A stretch of DNA of 64,000 nucleotides from Sphingomonas sp. MA1305 (GTDB taxonomy: Bacteria > Pseudomonadota > Alphaproteobacteria > Sphingomonadales > Sphingomonadaceae), in contig NZ_RCVT01000001.1 in the NCBI RefSeq assembly GCF_016107325.1, positions 124,001 through 188,000 of the forward strand. Reading direction: 5' to 3'. Made by a program: the position numbers and the translations under genes. Below are positions 42,537 to 52,800 of this stretch, in pieces (the stretch's first letter is position 1; the number at the start of each line of letters is the position of its first letter). The notes beneath the pieces are model-generated. The model searched no databases, was not told the origin of the DNA, and was given only the letters and a program-made list of their open reading frames with translations.

Positions 42537-43661
42537 ATGAGCACCACAGTCGACTATTACGAATTGCTCGAGTGCGAGCGTGATGCGGACGGTGCGACGC
42601 TGAAGTCCGCCTATCGCAAGCTCGCGATGAAATACCATCCGGACAAGAATGCCGGGTGCAAGGATTCGGAAGCCAAGTTCAAGGCGGTCAGCGAGGCCTA
42701 TGAGGTCCTGAAGGACCCGCAGAAGCGCGCCGCCTACGATCGCTACGGCCATGCCGCGTTCCAGAACGGCGGCGGCGGTGGCGGGGGCGCGCAGGATTTC
42801 GGCGCCTTCTCCGACATCTTCGAAAGCGTATTTGGCGAATTCATGGGCGGCGGGCGCGGCGGTGGCCGGGCGCAGCCGCGGCGTGGCGCCGACCTGCGCT
42901 ACGACATGGAGATCAGCCTCGAGGAGGCGTTCCACGGCAAATCGACCGAGATCACCGTCGACGTGTCCGCGCAATGCGACACGTGCCAGGGTACGGGCGC
43001 CAAGCCGGGCACGCAGGCGACGACCTGCCGCCATTGCGCTGGCCATGGCAAGGTGCGCGCGCAGCAGGGTTTCTTCGTCGTCGAACGCGCCTGCCCGGTC
43101 TGCCAGGGCTCGGGCCAGGTGATCGCCGATCCGTGCGCCGACTGTCGCGGCGACGGTCGGATCGAACGGACCAAGACGCTGGCCGTCAACGTACCGCCCG
43201 GCGTCGACGAGGGGACGCGCATCCGCCTGACCGGCGAGGGCGAGGCGGGGCCGCGTGGCGCGCCGGCCGGCGATCTCTACATCTTCCTGCACGTCAAACG
43301 GCATGCGATCTTCGAGCGCGAGGGCACGACCCTGTTCGCGCGCGCGCCGATCAGCTTCACCACTGCGGCACTCGGCGGCATGCTGTCGATCCCGGGGCTC
43401 GACGGCGCCAAGCACGAGATCAAGATCCCCGCGGGCATCCAGTCCGGCAAGCAACTGCGCCAGCGCGGCGCCGGCATGCCGGTGCTGCAGGGGCGCGGTC
43501 AGGGCGACCTCGTCGTCCAGATCGAGGTGGAAACGCCGACCAAACTGTCGACGCGGCAGCGCGAATTGCTCGAACTGTTCCGCGAGACGGAGACGGGCGA
43601 CGAATGCCCGGCGAGCCACGGCTTCTTCGCCAAGCTGAAGGGCGTGTTCGCGGGGGAATAG
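42537..43661 (+). CDS. dnaJ: chaperone DnaJ (Hsp40)
   Basis: 374 residues. J domain with the HPD motif ([10 protein letters not shown]), a Gly/Phe linker ([15 protein letters not shown]), the zinc domain with all four CxxCxGxG repeats ([32 protein letters not shown]), and the C-terminal substrate domains. It stimulates the DnaK ATPase. Probably read through from dnaK. Confidence 0.98.
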   Translation: MSTTVDYYELLECERDADGATLKSAYRKLAMKYHPDKNAGCKDSEAKFKAVSEAYEVLKDPQKRAAYDRYGHAAFQNGGGGGGGAQDFGAFSDIFESVFGEFMGGGRGGGRAQPRRGADLRYDMEISLEEAFHGKSTEITVDVSAQCDTCQGTGAKPGTQATTCRHCAGHGKVRAQQGFFVVERACPVCQGSGQVIADPCADCRGDGRIERTKTLAVNVPPGVDEGTRIRLTGEGEAGPRGAPAGDLYIFLHVKRHAIFEREGTTLFARAPISFTTAALGGMLSIPGLDGAKHEIKIPAGIQSGKQLRQRGAGMPVLQGRGQGDLVVQIEVETPTKLSTRQRELLELFRETETGDECPASHGFFAKLKGVFAGE

Positions 43662-43693
43662 CCGGTTACGGGGTTCCGGCGATCGGGGGGGCG

Positions 43694-44149
43694 ATGACGG
43701 CGATCATCACGACGTTTCTCTTCTGCTGGCTGGTGCTAGCGGTGGCGCCGCGGACGGCGATCGGCCTGTGTCTGCACCGTTGGCTCGTGCTGGTCCCTGC
43801 GGCGCGGCTTTCCGCGCTCAGCCGCGCCGATGCCGTGATCGGCCTGACCGTGCTGATCGCGGGCATCGTCATGCTCTGCTGCGACGACGGATCCGCCGCC
43901 CGCCTGTTCGTCACCGCAGTGCCCGATGTCGCGCTGTGGGTGTCGGCGGTGGAATGGTCGATGGTGCTCGACACGATCGTTGCCGTCGCTGCCGCGATCG
44001 CCGCGTGGCGTAGCCGCGGCGATGGTGTTCGGATCTCGCTTCCGCTGCGTCGCGCCGGGCACTACCGCCGCCGGCGGACGATCCGGCCGCGCCGATCGTC
44101 ACCCGCCAACGACGACGAGGGGCCGCATGACGCGGCGCGGGTATGCTAG
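43694..44149 (+). CDS. hypothetical membrane protein (151 aa)
   Basis: Starts at ATG 43694, with GGGGGG upstream, 32 bases after dnaJ. Three hydrophobic segments are visible: IITTFLFCWLVLAVAPRTAIG, DAVIGLTVLIAGIVMLCC and VLDTIVAVAAAIAAW. A basic, hydrophilic tail follows (RRAGHYRRRRTIRPRRSS). No family recognised. It could be the last gene of the dnaKJ transcript, but that is inferred from spacing alone. Confidence 0.6.
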   Translation: MTAIITTFLFCWLVLAVAPRTAIGLCLHRWLVLVPAARLSALSRADAVIGLTVLIAGIVMLCCDDGSAARLFVTAVPDVALWVSAVEWSMVLDTIVAVAAAIAAWRSRGDGVRISLPLRRAGHYRRRRTIRPRRSSPANDDEGPHDAARVC

Positions 44150-44189
44150 CCGGCAGCCCAGCGCGGCTCATCGATCCCGGAACCGACGA

Positions 44190-44762
44190 TCAGTCGGCGG
44201 TCAGCCGGGCTTGCTGCTCGGCCCGGGTCGGGATGCCCAAAGCCGTGCGCAGCGTGTCGGGCACCAGGCTCGGGTCGTACGGCTCCATCGTCAGGCCGGT
44301 CGCGCCGTTGCGCGTGTCGCGGACATATTGCGTGCCGTAGATCTGCGGTTGGCCGATCGCCATCAGATACCGGTCCAGCGTGGCCGCCGCGATCCACTGC
44401 GCCTCTACCTTGCCGCGCGCCGCAGCCGCAAGGGCCAGCGAATGGGCGAGCAGATAGTCCGGCGCCTTGGTGCCGTGTTGCAGGATGAAGGCGGCGCGGT
44501 AGAAATCCTCGGCAGTGCGGACATGGCCGTCCGCCAGCAGCGCCCGCGCCTTGATGCGGCGGTCCGCGTCCTCAGCGATCATGCGCCGCGCCAGCGCGAC
44601 GTCGATCGGCTTGGTCGCGCCGATCGCCTTGCGGATCGCCTGGTCGGCGTCGAACAGCGCCGCCAGCGTCTGGTCGTCCGGAGCCGCCACGGCTTGCGCC
44701 GGGGGCATGGCGGGCGCGGGGGACAGGCTGAGCAACAAGGCGGCAAGTGGCGGAAGACCCAT
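44190..44762 (-). CDS. secreted hypothetical protein, DUF6624-like
   Basis: 190 residues with an N-terminal signal peptide (LPPLAALLLSLSPAPAMPPAQA). The middle is helical (AEDFYRAAFILQHGTKAPDYLLAHSLALAAAARG), followed by AATLDRYLMAIGQPQIYGTQY. The GxPQIYGTQ segment is what one sees in DUF6624 proteins; I assign this by memory of that motif only. Function unknown. It is divergent from the thioredoxin-like gene. Confidence 0.65.
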   Translation of the reverse strand: MGLPPLAALLLSLSPAPAMPPAQAVAAPDDQTLAALFDADQAIRKAIGATKPIDVALARRMIAEDADRRIKARALLADGHVRTAEDFYRAAFILQHGTKAPDYLLAHSLALAAAARGKVEAQWIAAATLDRYLMAIGQPQIYGTQYVRDTRNGATGLTMEPYDPSLVPDTLRTALGIPTRAEQQARLTAD

Positions 44763-44947
44763 CGACAGTCACCTTCGAGTCGTTGTCGTTGCGTTATGAT
44801 TACAAGTGTAGTCGGCATGTGGCAAGCGGGGTTCACCCGAGGTCCGGTCGTGGCGGCGCGATCGCTTGCCGGGGGACAAGATTTTGCTCGCTTGCCTTTC
44901 CCCGCTCGAGCCGTTTGGATGGCCGACGAAATCGCGGAGTTTCCTTC

Positions 44948-45454
44948 ATGCGCCTTGCCCTCGCCATCGCCACGCTCGCCACGCCCCTGTTCCTCGCCGC
45001 TGCACCGGTCGCGGCGCCGCGGGTCGGCGTGGCGAGCTTCGACGCGCTGCCGCAGCCCTTGCCGCTGCCCTATCATGCCGGTGATGCGAAGGCGGCGGTC
45101 GCCGCAGCGCGGGCGCGCGCGGCCAAGGCGCACAAGCGGCTGCTGATCGATCTCGGCGGCAATTGGTGCCTGGACTGCCGTCTGCTCGCAGGCGTCATGG
45201 AACTGCCGCAGATGCGCGGCTTCGTCACCAAGCATTTCGAGGTGGTGACGGTCGATGTCGGCCGCTTCGATCAGAATCTCGACATCCCCGCCAGCTACGG
45301 CATCAAGGGACGGCTGGCGGGCGTTCCCGCGGTGCTGATCGTCGATCCCAAGACCAACCGCCTGGTCAACGCCGGTCGCGAAACCGCGTTGGCCGACGCG
45401 CGCAGCCTGACCCCGCAGGCACTCGCCGACTGGCTGGCGGGCTGGGTAGCATAG
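44948..45454 (+). CDS. thioredoxin-family periplasmic protein
   Basis: 168 residues. Signal peptide (LALAIATLATPLFLAAAP), then a thioredoxin-like fold with a CxxC active site in LGGNWCLDCRLL (Cys74, Cys77) and the cis-proline region LAGVPAVLIVDP. The WCxDC arrangement resembles DUF953/YbbN-like and TlpA-like disulfide proteins. It probably reduces or isomerises disulfides in the periplasm; the partner is unknown. TTTCCTTC precedes the ATG, so no good Shine-Dalgarno is seen. Confidence 0.82.
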   Translation: MRLALAIATLATPLFLAAAPVAAPRVGVASFDALPQPLPLPYHAGDAKAAVAAARARAAKAHKRLLIDLGGNWCLDCRLLAGVMELPQMRGFVTKHFEVVTVDVGRFDQNLDIPASYGIKGRLAGVPAVLIVDPKTNRLVNAGRETALADARSLTPQALADWLAGWVA

Positions 45455-45601
45455 AATTCGTCGAGGGCGAGGATACCATCCGCATAGAGCAATCGCACAA
45501 AGTTGCACATGTTGAGCTAATTCGTTTGGCAATGGGTCGAAATATATCGCTGGTGGGTATATTCCCTCTATGATGTAATGATCGGCAAAACGGAGGCGGA
45601 T

Positions 45602-46444
45602 ATGACGCGGCGATTTCTGCGATATGGTGTCTGTTGCCTGATGGCGGCTTGTGCCGTGCCGGTTGCCGCGGTGGCGCAGGAGAAGCCTCGTTCCGAGGCT
45701 ATGGCCACACCGCCGTCGCTTCCCAACGCCGACAGTTCGGACGATATCATCGTTCGAGCATTGCAGATCCCCCGCGAGAAGCTGCCCGTCCAAGTCCATT
45801 GGAACCAGACGACGGCGTTCAGTTCGACGATCGAACAGGATGGTGCCGCCTTCTTCATGCGTTGCGCCTTCAAGACGACCGACACGGCTTGGCTCCGCAA
45901 GGCGATCGACGGGGCGCCGAATTATGCATCGACCCGTTTCGCCGCATCGATGATCCTGATGACCCATGCTGGCTGCTACCGTCCGCGGGCCGGGACCCTG
46001 CAGAAAGTGTCGATCAACCAGGTCGAGGTGCCAGTCGACCTGATCGACCGCGGCACGATGTTCGAACAGACGCTGAGCAAATATGCGCCGGATGCGACGC
46101 TGACGTTGGCCCAGACCTATGATCCAGCGATCACGCAACGGTTGTTCGACAGCGAGGCGACGCACAATCGCTTTCGCCTGCCCAACGATCTCGGCGCCTT
46201 CCGGATCGCCATGTGTCTCGTTCAGCGGCAGCCGAAGCTCGCCACCCGTTTCGTTCACGCGTCGACCGATCGGGAACTGCAACGTGGCCTGACGCAGACC
46301 TTGCTGATCGAAGGGCGCGCCTGCCTCGGCAATACGCAGCGGGTCACGATCGACCCGGTCTATCTGCGTGCCTATGTTGCCGAAGCCTTCTATCGCTGGG
46401 TGGTGGCGGCGCGCGGCGTCGACAGTCTGATTCCGGCAGGTTGA
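45602..46444 (+). CDS. secreted hypothetical protein (280 aa)
   Basis: The ATG at 45602 has GGAGG 6 bases upstream, so I prefer it to the in-frame ATG at 45578. A signal peptide (RYGVCCLMAACAVPVAAVAQ) is followed by a mature protein with four or five cysteines (MRCAFKTTD, HAGCYRPRAG, RIAMCLVQRQ, GRACLGNTQ), likely disulfide-bonded in the periplasm. No family recognised. The 147 bases upstream are markedly AT-rich for this genome. Confidence 0.7.
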   Translation: MTRRFLRYGVCCLMAACAVPVAAVAQEKPRSEAMATPPSLPNADSSDDIIVRALQIPREKLPVQVHWNQTTAFSSTIEQDGAAFFMRCAFKTTDTAWLRKAIDGAPNYASTRFAASMILMTHAGCYRPRAGTLQKVSINQVEVPVDLIDRGTMFEQTLSKYAPDATLTLAQTYDPAITQRLFDSEATHNRFRLPNDLGAFRIAMCLVQRQPKLATRFVHASTDRELQRGLTQTLLIEGRACLGNTQRVTIDPVYLRAYVAEAFYRWVVAARGVDSLIPAG

Positions 46445-46505
46445 TCACCGCGCCCCTTGCATGCCGCGCTGCAGCGGGCATCATGCCCCTGCAACCGGGG
46501 GGACG

Positions 46506-46964
46506 ATGATGCAGGGACGGGTGTTGGGGGTGGACGTCAGGACCGGCGAGGGGCTGGTGGCGGGCGACGACGGCCGGCGCTACCGCTTCAGCCAGCAGGA
46601 TTGGGCGACGCGCGGCGAGCCGGCGATCGGCATGACGGTCGATTTCGACGTTGACCAGGATCGTGCGCTCAGCGTCTTTCCGCTGCCCGGCGAGCAACGC
46701 GGCGTGACGACGCTGCCGCCACGTCCGCGGCCGCCGGAGGCCGACCGCAGCAAGATCGTCGCCGCGCTGCTCGCCCTCTTCCTGGGCACGCTCGGCATCC
46801 ATCGTTTCTATCTGGGGCGAACCGGTTCCGGCATCGCGATGCTGGTCGTGTCGCTCACCGTCATCGGGCTGTTCGTCACCGGCATCTGGGCGTTCGTCGA
46901 TGCCATCCGCTATCTGCTGATGTCCAACCGCGAGTTCGCAGCGCGCTACGCGCGGTCGGACTGA
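46506..46964 (+). CDS. TM2-domain membrane protein
   Basis: 152 residues. An N-terminal OB-like or cold-shock-like beta segment (QGRVLGVDVRTGEGLVAGDDGRRYRFSQ, IGMTVDFDVD) and a proline-rich linker precede the TM2 domain: SKIVAALLALFLGTLGIHRFYLG, TGSGIAMLVVSLTVIGLFVTGIW and VDAIRYLLMS. A soluble beta domain fused to TM2 suggests RNA or nucleotide binding at the membrane, but no function is known. GGGGGG lies before ATG 46506. It converges on purB with 4 bases between stops. Confidence 0.85.
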   Translation: MMQGRVLGVDVRTGEGLVAGDDGRRYRFSQQDWATRGEPAIGMTVDFDVDQDRALSVFPLPGEQRGVTTLPPRPRPPEADRSKIVAALLALFLGTLGIHRFYLGRTGSGIAMLVVSLTVIGLFVTGIWAFVDAIRYLLMSNREFAARYARSD

Positions 46965-46972
46965 CCGGTCAG
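46961..46972. repeat. palindrome containing both stops of the TM2 gene and purB
   Basis: CTGACCGGTCAG is a perfect 12-base palindrome containing the TGA of the TM2 gene and the TGA of purB on the other strand. It resembles the palindrome at the thrC junction. Confidence 0.65.
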
Positions 46973-48285
46973 CTGTTGCCGAAGACGCGGGCGAAGATCG
47001 TATCGACGTGGCGCAAATGGTAGCCGAGGTCGAACTTGTCCTCGATCTCCGCCGGCGATAGCGCCGCCGTCACATCGGGATCGGCCTTGAGCAGGTCGAG
47101 CAGCGACAGCGCGCCGTCGCTCTCCCACACCTTCATCGCGTTGCGCTGCACCAGGCGATAGGCGTCTTCGCGGCTCACCCCCGCCTGGGTCAGCGCCAGC
47201 AGCACCCGCTGCGAATGGACGAGGCCGCCCATCCGGTCGAGGTTCTTCTGCATGCGCGCCGGATAGACGAGCAATTTGTCGATGACGCCGGTCAGCCGCG
47301 CCAGCGCGAAGTCGAGCGTGATCGTCGCGTCCGGCCCGATATAGCGTTCGACCGACGAATGGCTGATGTCGCGCTCGTGCCACAGCGCGACATTCTCCAG
47401 CGCCGGCGTCACATAGCCGCGCACCATGCGCGCAAGGCCGGTGAGGTTTTCGGTCAGCACCGGGTTGCGCTTGTGCGGCATCGCCGACGAGCCCTTCTGC
47501 CCCGGCGAGAAATATTCCTCCGCCTCCAACACCTCGGTACGCTGCAGGTGCCGCACCTCGACCGCGAGCCGCTCGACCGACGAGGCGATCACGCCCAGCG
47601 TCGCGAAGAACATCGCGTGCCGGTCGCGCGGGATGACCTGGGTAGACACGGGCTCGATCGCCAGGCCGAGCTTGGCGGCGACATGTTCCTCGACGCGCGG
47701 ATCGATGTTGGCGAAGGTGCCGACTGCGCCGGAGATCGCGCAGGTCGCGATGTCCGCCCGCGCCGCGATCAGCCGGGTGCGGCAGCGGTCGAACTCGGCA
47801 TAGGCCTGCGCCAGCTTGAGGCCGAAGGTGACCGGTTCGGCGTGGATGCCATGGCTGCGTCCGATCGTCGGCGTCAGCTTGTGCTCGCGCGCGCGCCGCT
47901 CGAGCACCTCGAGCAGCCGGTCGAGGTCGGCGATCAGGATGTCGGCGGCCCGCGCCAGCTGCACGCTCAGCGTCGTGTCGAGCACGTCGGACGAGGTCAT
48001 GCCCTGGTGCATGAAGCGCGCCTGCTCGCCGACATGCTCCGCGACCCAGGTCAGGAAGGCGATGACATCGTGCTTGGTCACCGCCTCGATCGCGTCGATC
48101 GCCGCGACGTCGATGACCGGATCGGTGCGCCACCACGCCCACAATGCGTCGGCCGCTTCGCGCGGCACCACGCCCAGATCGGCGAGCGCGTCGGTGGCAT
48201 GCGCCTCGATCTCGAACCAGATGCGATAGCGCGCCTCCGGCGTCCAGATCGCAGTCATGTCGGGGCGGGAATAGCGGGGGACCAT
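46969..48285 (-). CDS. purB: adenylosuccinate lyase
   Basis: Acts twice in purine synthesis, splitting SAICAR and adenylosuccinate. 438 residues from ATG 48285, with GAAGGAA upstream. Signatures: MVPRYSRPDMTAIWTPEARY, FMHQGMTSSDVLDT, PTIGRSHGIHAEP (a catalytic His) and the fumarase/aspartase family signature GSSAMPHKRNP. It is the short B. subtilis-like type. Confidence 0.97.
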   Translation of the reverse strand: MVPRYSRPDMTAIWTPEARYRIWFEIEAHATDALADLGVVPREAADALWAWWRTDPVIDVAAIDAIEAVTKHDVIAFLTWVAEHVGEQARFMHQGMTSSDVLDTTLSVQLARAADILIADLDRLLEVLERRAREHKLTPTIGRSHGIHAEPVTFGLKLAQAYAEFDRCRTRLIAARADIATCAISGAVGTFANIDPRVEEHVAAKLGLAIEPVSTQVIPRDRHAMFFATLGVIASSVERLAVEVRHLQRTEVLEAEEYFSPGQKGSSAMPHKRNPVLTENLTGLARMVRGYVTPALENVALWHERDISHSSVERYIGPDATITLDFALARLTGVIDKLLVYPARMQKNLDRMGGLVHSQRVLLALTQAGVSREDAYRLVQRNAMKVWESDGALSLLDLLKADPDVTAALSPAEIEDKFDLGYHLRHVDTIFARVFGNS

Positions 48286-48397
48286 AAGGTTCCTTCGTCC
48301 TGAGGAGGGCACGGTTCGCCGCGCGGCTTGGCGCGCGACTCGCGGATTTCCGCGGGGCGTTAGCAAAGCCGTGCGCCGGCCACAAACGGTCCGATGT

Positions 48398-48423
48398 GGA
48401 ACCGTTGAAAACCATGCAACGTT
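48398..48423 (+). promoter_or_regulatory. EcfG-type general stress promoter of the EF-hand gene
   Basis: GGAAC (48398-48402), 17 bases, then CGTT (48420-48423). This exactly matches the consensus GGAAC-N16/17-CGTT of the alphaproteobacterial general stress sigma factor EcfG. A start near 48430 would give a leader of about 70 bases before the ATG at 48503. Confidence 0.65.
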
Positions 48424-48502
48424 AACCCACATGAAATGGACGGCGCGGTCGTCGCAAGATGATCCGCCAATACGTTTCGATACGACAATGGGAGACAAGC
48501 AC

Positions 48503-49054
48503 ATGTTGAAATATGCTTTGCTCGCCGGCGCGATGACGATTGCTGCGCCAGCGATGGCGCAGACTGCGACAACTCAGTCGCAGGCGCAGCCGGGGCGCCA
48601 GCCGATGGCCACCGCACCGGCGACGACTGTGCCGGACCAGACGACATCACAGCTCGCCCAGCCGGCGACGCAGCCGGCGGATACCGCCACCCCGGCCGAA
48701 CAGGCGGCGCAGGTGCAGTCGGCACCGCAGTCGGCGACCTCGCCGGGGACGGACAGCGCGGCGACCGCCACCGCATCGGCAGCCGCCACGCCGGCCAGCG
48801 GAGCGACCCAGGTCGCGACGATCGTCGACACCGAATTCCCGAGCTATGACGGGAACAAGGACGGGCAGCTGACCAAGGTCGAATTCGACAATTGGATGGT
48901 CAAGCTGAAGCAGGCGAGCGATCCGGCGACCACCGCCGATGCCCCCGCGACGAAAAAGTGGCTGGGCGCGGCCTTCACCCAGGCCGACAAGGATCGGAAC
49001 AAGGAGATCAGCAAGGCCGAGCTGATCGGCTTCCTGAGCCAGGGCCAGTCCTGA
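48503..49054 (+). CDS. secreted EF-hand protein
   Basis: 183 residues from ATG 48503 (GGAGA 8 bases upstream). A signal peptide (1-20, ending PAMAQ) leads to a long Gln/Ala/Thr/Pro-rich stretch (about 21-105), then two EF-hands. The first (Asp116 to Glu127, DGNKDGQLTKVE) has all ligand positions; the second (Asp162 to Glu173, DKDRNKEISKAE) lacks the central glycine. It probably binds Ca2+ in the periplasm. A consensus EcfG promoter points to induction under general stress. Confidence 0.85.
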   Translation: MLKYALLAGAMTIAAPAMAQTATTQSQAQPGRQPMATAPATTVPDQTTSQLAQPATQPADTATPAEQAAQVQSAPQSATSPGTDSAATATASAAATPASGATQVATIVDTEFPSYDGNKDGQLTKVEFDNWMVKLKQASDPATTADAPATKKWLGAAFTQADKDRNKEISKAELIGFLSQGQS

Positions 49055-49075
49055 TCCGGTAGCGACAAATGACGA

Positions 49076-49106
49076 GGGGCCGCCGGAGCGATCCGGCGGC
49101 CCCTTT
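49076..49106 (+). terminator. intrinsic terminator after the EF-hand gene
   Basis: A 12-base perfect stem (49076-49087 with 49092-49103) around a GCGA tetraloop, followed by TTT. It follows the EF-hand stop by 21 bases and sits between convergent genes, so it may serve radC as well. Confidence 0.85.
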
Positions 49107-49123
49107 GCTGTTCCGGCTTGCGG

Positions 49124-49807
49124 TCAGATCAGCCCGGCCGCCCGCAGGCTCGCGTGGCCGGCGGTGCCGATGATGAGATGGTCGTGCACGGCGATGCCGA
49201 GCGGCTTGCCGGCCTCCGCGATCGACCGGGTGATCGCGATATCGGCGCGGCTGGGGGAGGGGTCGCCGGAGGGATGGTTGTGCACCAGGATCACCGCCGC
49301 CGAGCCGAGCTCGATCGCGCGGCGGATCACCTCGCGGACGTGCACGGCGGTTTCGTCGATCGAGCCTTCGCTCATCACCTCGTCGCGGATCAGCATGTTG
49401 CGGGTGTTGAGGTGCAGCACCCGAAAGCGCTCGATGCCGTGATGCGCCATGTCCGCCCGCAGATAGTCGAGCAGCGCCTGCCAGTTGGCGAGCACCGGTC
49501 GTGCCGCGACGTCGGCCTGCAGCAGCCGCAGCGCGGCGGCCTGGGCGATCTTGAGCGCCGCGATGCTGCTCTCGCCCATGCCGGCTACGCGCCGCAGCGC
49601 TTCGGCATCGGCGGTCAGCGCCCCGCCAATGCCGCCGAACTCACGCAGCAGCGCCTTGGCGAGGGGTTTGGTGTCGCGGCGCGGGATCGCGAGGCCAAGC
49701 AGATATTCGATCAGCTCATAATCCTGCAACGCCTCGCCGCCGTGGCCGAGCAGGCGTGCGCGCAGGCGGGATCGATGCCCGGCATTATCGTACGACCGGT
49801 CGGTCAT
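49124..49807 (-). CDS. radC: RadC-family JAB/MPN protein
   Basis: 227 residues: a helix-hairpin-helix region (LQDYELIEYLLGLAIPRRDTKPLAKALL, LRRVAGMGESSIAALKIAQ), then the RadC domain with the JAMM metal motif in VILVHNHPSGDPSPSRADI and HDHLIIG. Despite the name, a direct DNA-repair role for RadC is doubtful, and the enzymatic activity is unknown. It is divergent from ydbH with 73 bases between the starts. Confidence 0.93.
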   Translation of the reverse strand: MTDRSYDNAGHRSRLRARLLGHGGEALQDYELIEYLLGLAIPRRDTKPLAKALLREFGGIGGALTADAEALRRVAGMGESSIAALKIAQAAALRLLQADVAARPVLANWQALLDYLRADMAHHGIERFRVLHLNTRNMLIRDEVMSEGSIDETAVHVREVIRRAIELGSAAVILVHNHPSGDPSPSRADIAITRSIAEAGKPLGIAVHDHLIIGTAGHASLRAAGLI

Positions 49808-49880
49808 GGCCCGTCAAACTAGAGCCCGGCCGGGGTGGACGCAATTGCATCGCCACGGCGGACCGGCCTATGGAAGCGGC

Positions 49881-52800
49881 ATGGATGAGCCCGGCGACGA
49901 CGCGGAACAGGCAGCGCGCGTCGCCCGGCGGCGGCCCATCCCGCGGTTCGGGCGCGGCGGTCGGATCGCGCTGGCGGTCGCCCTGGTCGCCCTGGCGGCG
50001 CTGATCGCGCTGTGGATCGGGCGCAAGCCGATCGCCGGCCATGTCATCGACCGCGAACTCGCCAGGCGGGGCGTCGCCGCGCGCTATACGATCGGCGACC
50101 TCGGCTTCGGGGCGCAGCGGCTGACCGATGTCATCATCGGCGATCCGGCCGATCCCGATCTGGTCGCCGACTGGATCGAAACCGACACGGGCTTCGGATT
50201 GAACGGACCGCGCCTCGTCAAGCTGCGCGCCGGCCATGTCCGCGTCCGCGGGCGATGGCAGGACGGCCGGATCACGCTCGGCGAGCTGGACAAATTGATG
50301 GGGCCGCCATCGGGCAAGCCGTTCGCTCTGCCGGCGATGCGCGTCGACATCGCCGATGCGCGGATGCGGCTGGAGACGCCGGCCGGTCCGGTGGGCTTGC
50401 GCCTGAGCGGCGAGGGGCGGATCGACGACGGTTTCGACGGTCGCTTTGCCGCGGTCGCGCCGGGTCTGGCGGTCGCGGGCTGCGACGTGCGCGGACTCGC
50501 CGCGGCGCTGCACGTCACCACCACCGACGGTGCGCCGCGCTTTGCGGGTCCGGTGCGCGCGGCGCAGGGTAGCTGCGGCAATGTGGCGCTGGCCGATGCC
50601 GGGCTCGACGTGGATGCGGCGCTGTCCGCCCGCCTCGACCATTGGCAAGGCAGCGCACGGCTGGCGAGCGGCGCGGTGCGCGGCCCCGGTGTGGCGGCGA
50701 CGGCGGCGCAGGGGCGGCTCGACTTAGCAGGCAACGCCGCCGCTACCGCCGGCCATGTCGCCCTGGCGGCGGTGCAGGTCCGCACCGCGCCGGGTGCCGC
50801 GGCACGGCTGACCGTGGACGGTGACTATCGGATCGGCGCGACGCAGAGCTTCGCCGGTCGCCTCGCGGTCGAGGGTGCACGCGCCGATCGTCGCCTGCCG
50901 GACATGACGGCCGCCACTGCTTCGACGCCGCTCGCCCCGCTCGCGCGGCGGATGGACTTTGCGCTTCGGCAGGCGGCACGCAGCTTCGCGGCGCGCGCGA
51001 CGATCCGCGCCGAACGCAGCCCGGACGATACCCGGATCACACTGACCGACGCCGAGCTGACCGCGGCAAGCGGTGCCCGACTCCGTCTGACCAGCGGCGA
51101 CGGCATCGGCTATGCGCGCCGCGCCCCGCTCAGCGGCGCGGCCCAGCTCGCGCTGGCGGGCGGCGGTCTGCCCACGGTCACCGCCGATGTCGCACGTCGC
51201 CGGCCCGACGCGACGTTGCAGGCGCAGATCGCGGTCGCACCCTATGCGGTCGAGGATGCGCGGCTCGCGCTGACGCCGATCCGGCTCGCGCTGCAGGACG
51301 GCGGCGCGCTGCGGCTGACCACCCGGGCGCAGTTGTCCGGTCCGCTCGCCGGGAGCGGCCGGGTCGATGGGCTGACCGTGCCGGTCGACCTGCGCCGCGA
51401 TGGCTGGGGCGCGATCGTCATCAACCCCGGCTGCACCCCGCTGGCGCTGCGCCGGCTGGTGCTGTCCGGCCTGACCCTCGATCCGGTCGCGACCCGCGTC
51501 TGCGCGCCAGGCGAGGGGCTGGTCCGCAGTGTCGGCGGCCGGATCGACGGCGGGGCGCGGCTCGGCACCACCCATCTGACCGGCCGGCTTGGTGGCACGC
51601 CGCTCGACCTTGCCGCGACGGGCGCGACGCTCGGCCTCGGCGACCGCGGGTTCACCGTCGCCGGCCTGGCAGTGCGGCTGGGCAGCGCCGAACGGGTGAC
51701 GCGGATCGACATCGCCGATCTTGCCGGACGGGTCACGGACGGTGGGGTCGCCGGCACCTTCGCCGGCGGCGCGGGGCAGATCGGCGCGGTGCCGCTGCTG
51801 CTCGGCGAGGCCGCGGGCGACTGGCGGTTCCGTGGCGGCGTGCTGGCGCTGACCGGCGCGCTGACCGTACGCGACGCTGCCGACGTGCCGCGGTTCAATC
51901 CGATGAACGGCCGCGACGTCGCGCTGACCGTGGCGGACGGCGCGATCCGCGCCACCGGCACGCTCGCCGAGCCGACCACCGGCACCCGCGTCGCCGACGT
52001 CGTCATCGCGCATCGATTGAGCACCGGCGAAGGCCGCGCCGACCTGACCGTGCCCGGCATCACCTTTGCCAAGACCTTCCAGCCCGATCTGCTCACCACC
52101 CTGACCAAGGGCGTCGTCGCGGATGTCGACGGCGTCGTGACGGGGGAGGGGCATATCGCCTGGAGCGCCGCCGGTGTCACCTCGACCGGGCAATTTGCGA
52201 CGACCGGCCTGAACCTCGCCGCGGCCCTCGGCCCGGTCACCGGCATCACCACCACGATCCACTTCACCGATCTGCTCGCGTTGGAAAGCGCGCCGGGGCA
52301 GGTGGCGACGATCAAGACGGTCAATCCCGGCATCGCCGTCAACGACGGTACGATCCGCTACCAGACGCTCGCCGGCAGCCGCGTGCGCGTCGAATCCGGC
52401 ACCTGGCCGTTCGCCGGTGGGCAGTTGACCCTGCTGCCGACGACGCTCGATTTCTCCACCGATCAGCCGCGCCGCATGACCTTTCGCATCCGCGGTGCCG
52501 CGGCGGACCAGTTCCTGCAGCAGTTCGACTTCAAGAACCTCGACGCCACCGGCATCTTCGACGGCGAGCTGCCGATGGTATTCGACACCACCGGCGGGCG
52601 GATCGAGGGTGGCCATCTGACGGTGCGGGAGGGCGGCGGCGGCCTCGCCTATGTCGGCGAGCTTACGCAGAAGGATCTGGGCTTCTGGGGCAATCTCGCC
52701 TTCCAGGCGCTGCGTTCGTTGCGCTACCGCAGCCTGACGATCACGATGAACGGGCCGCTGGCAGGCGAGATGGTGACGCAGGTCCGCTTCGCCGGCGTGA

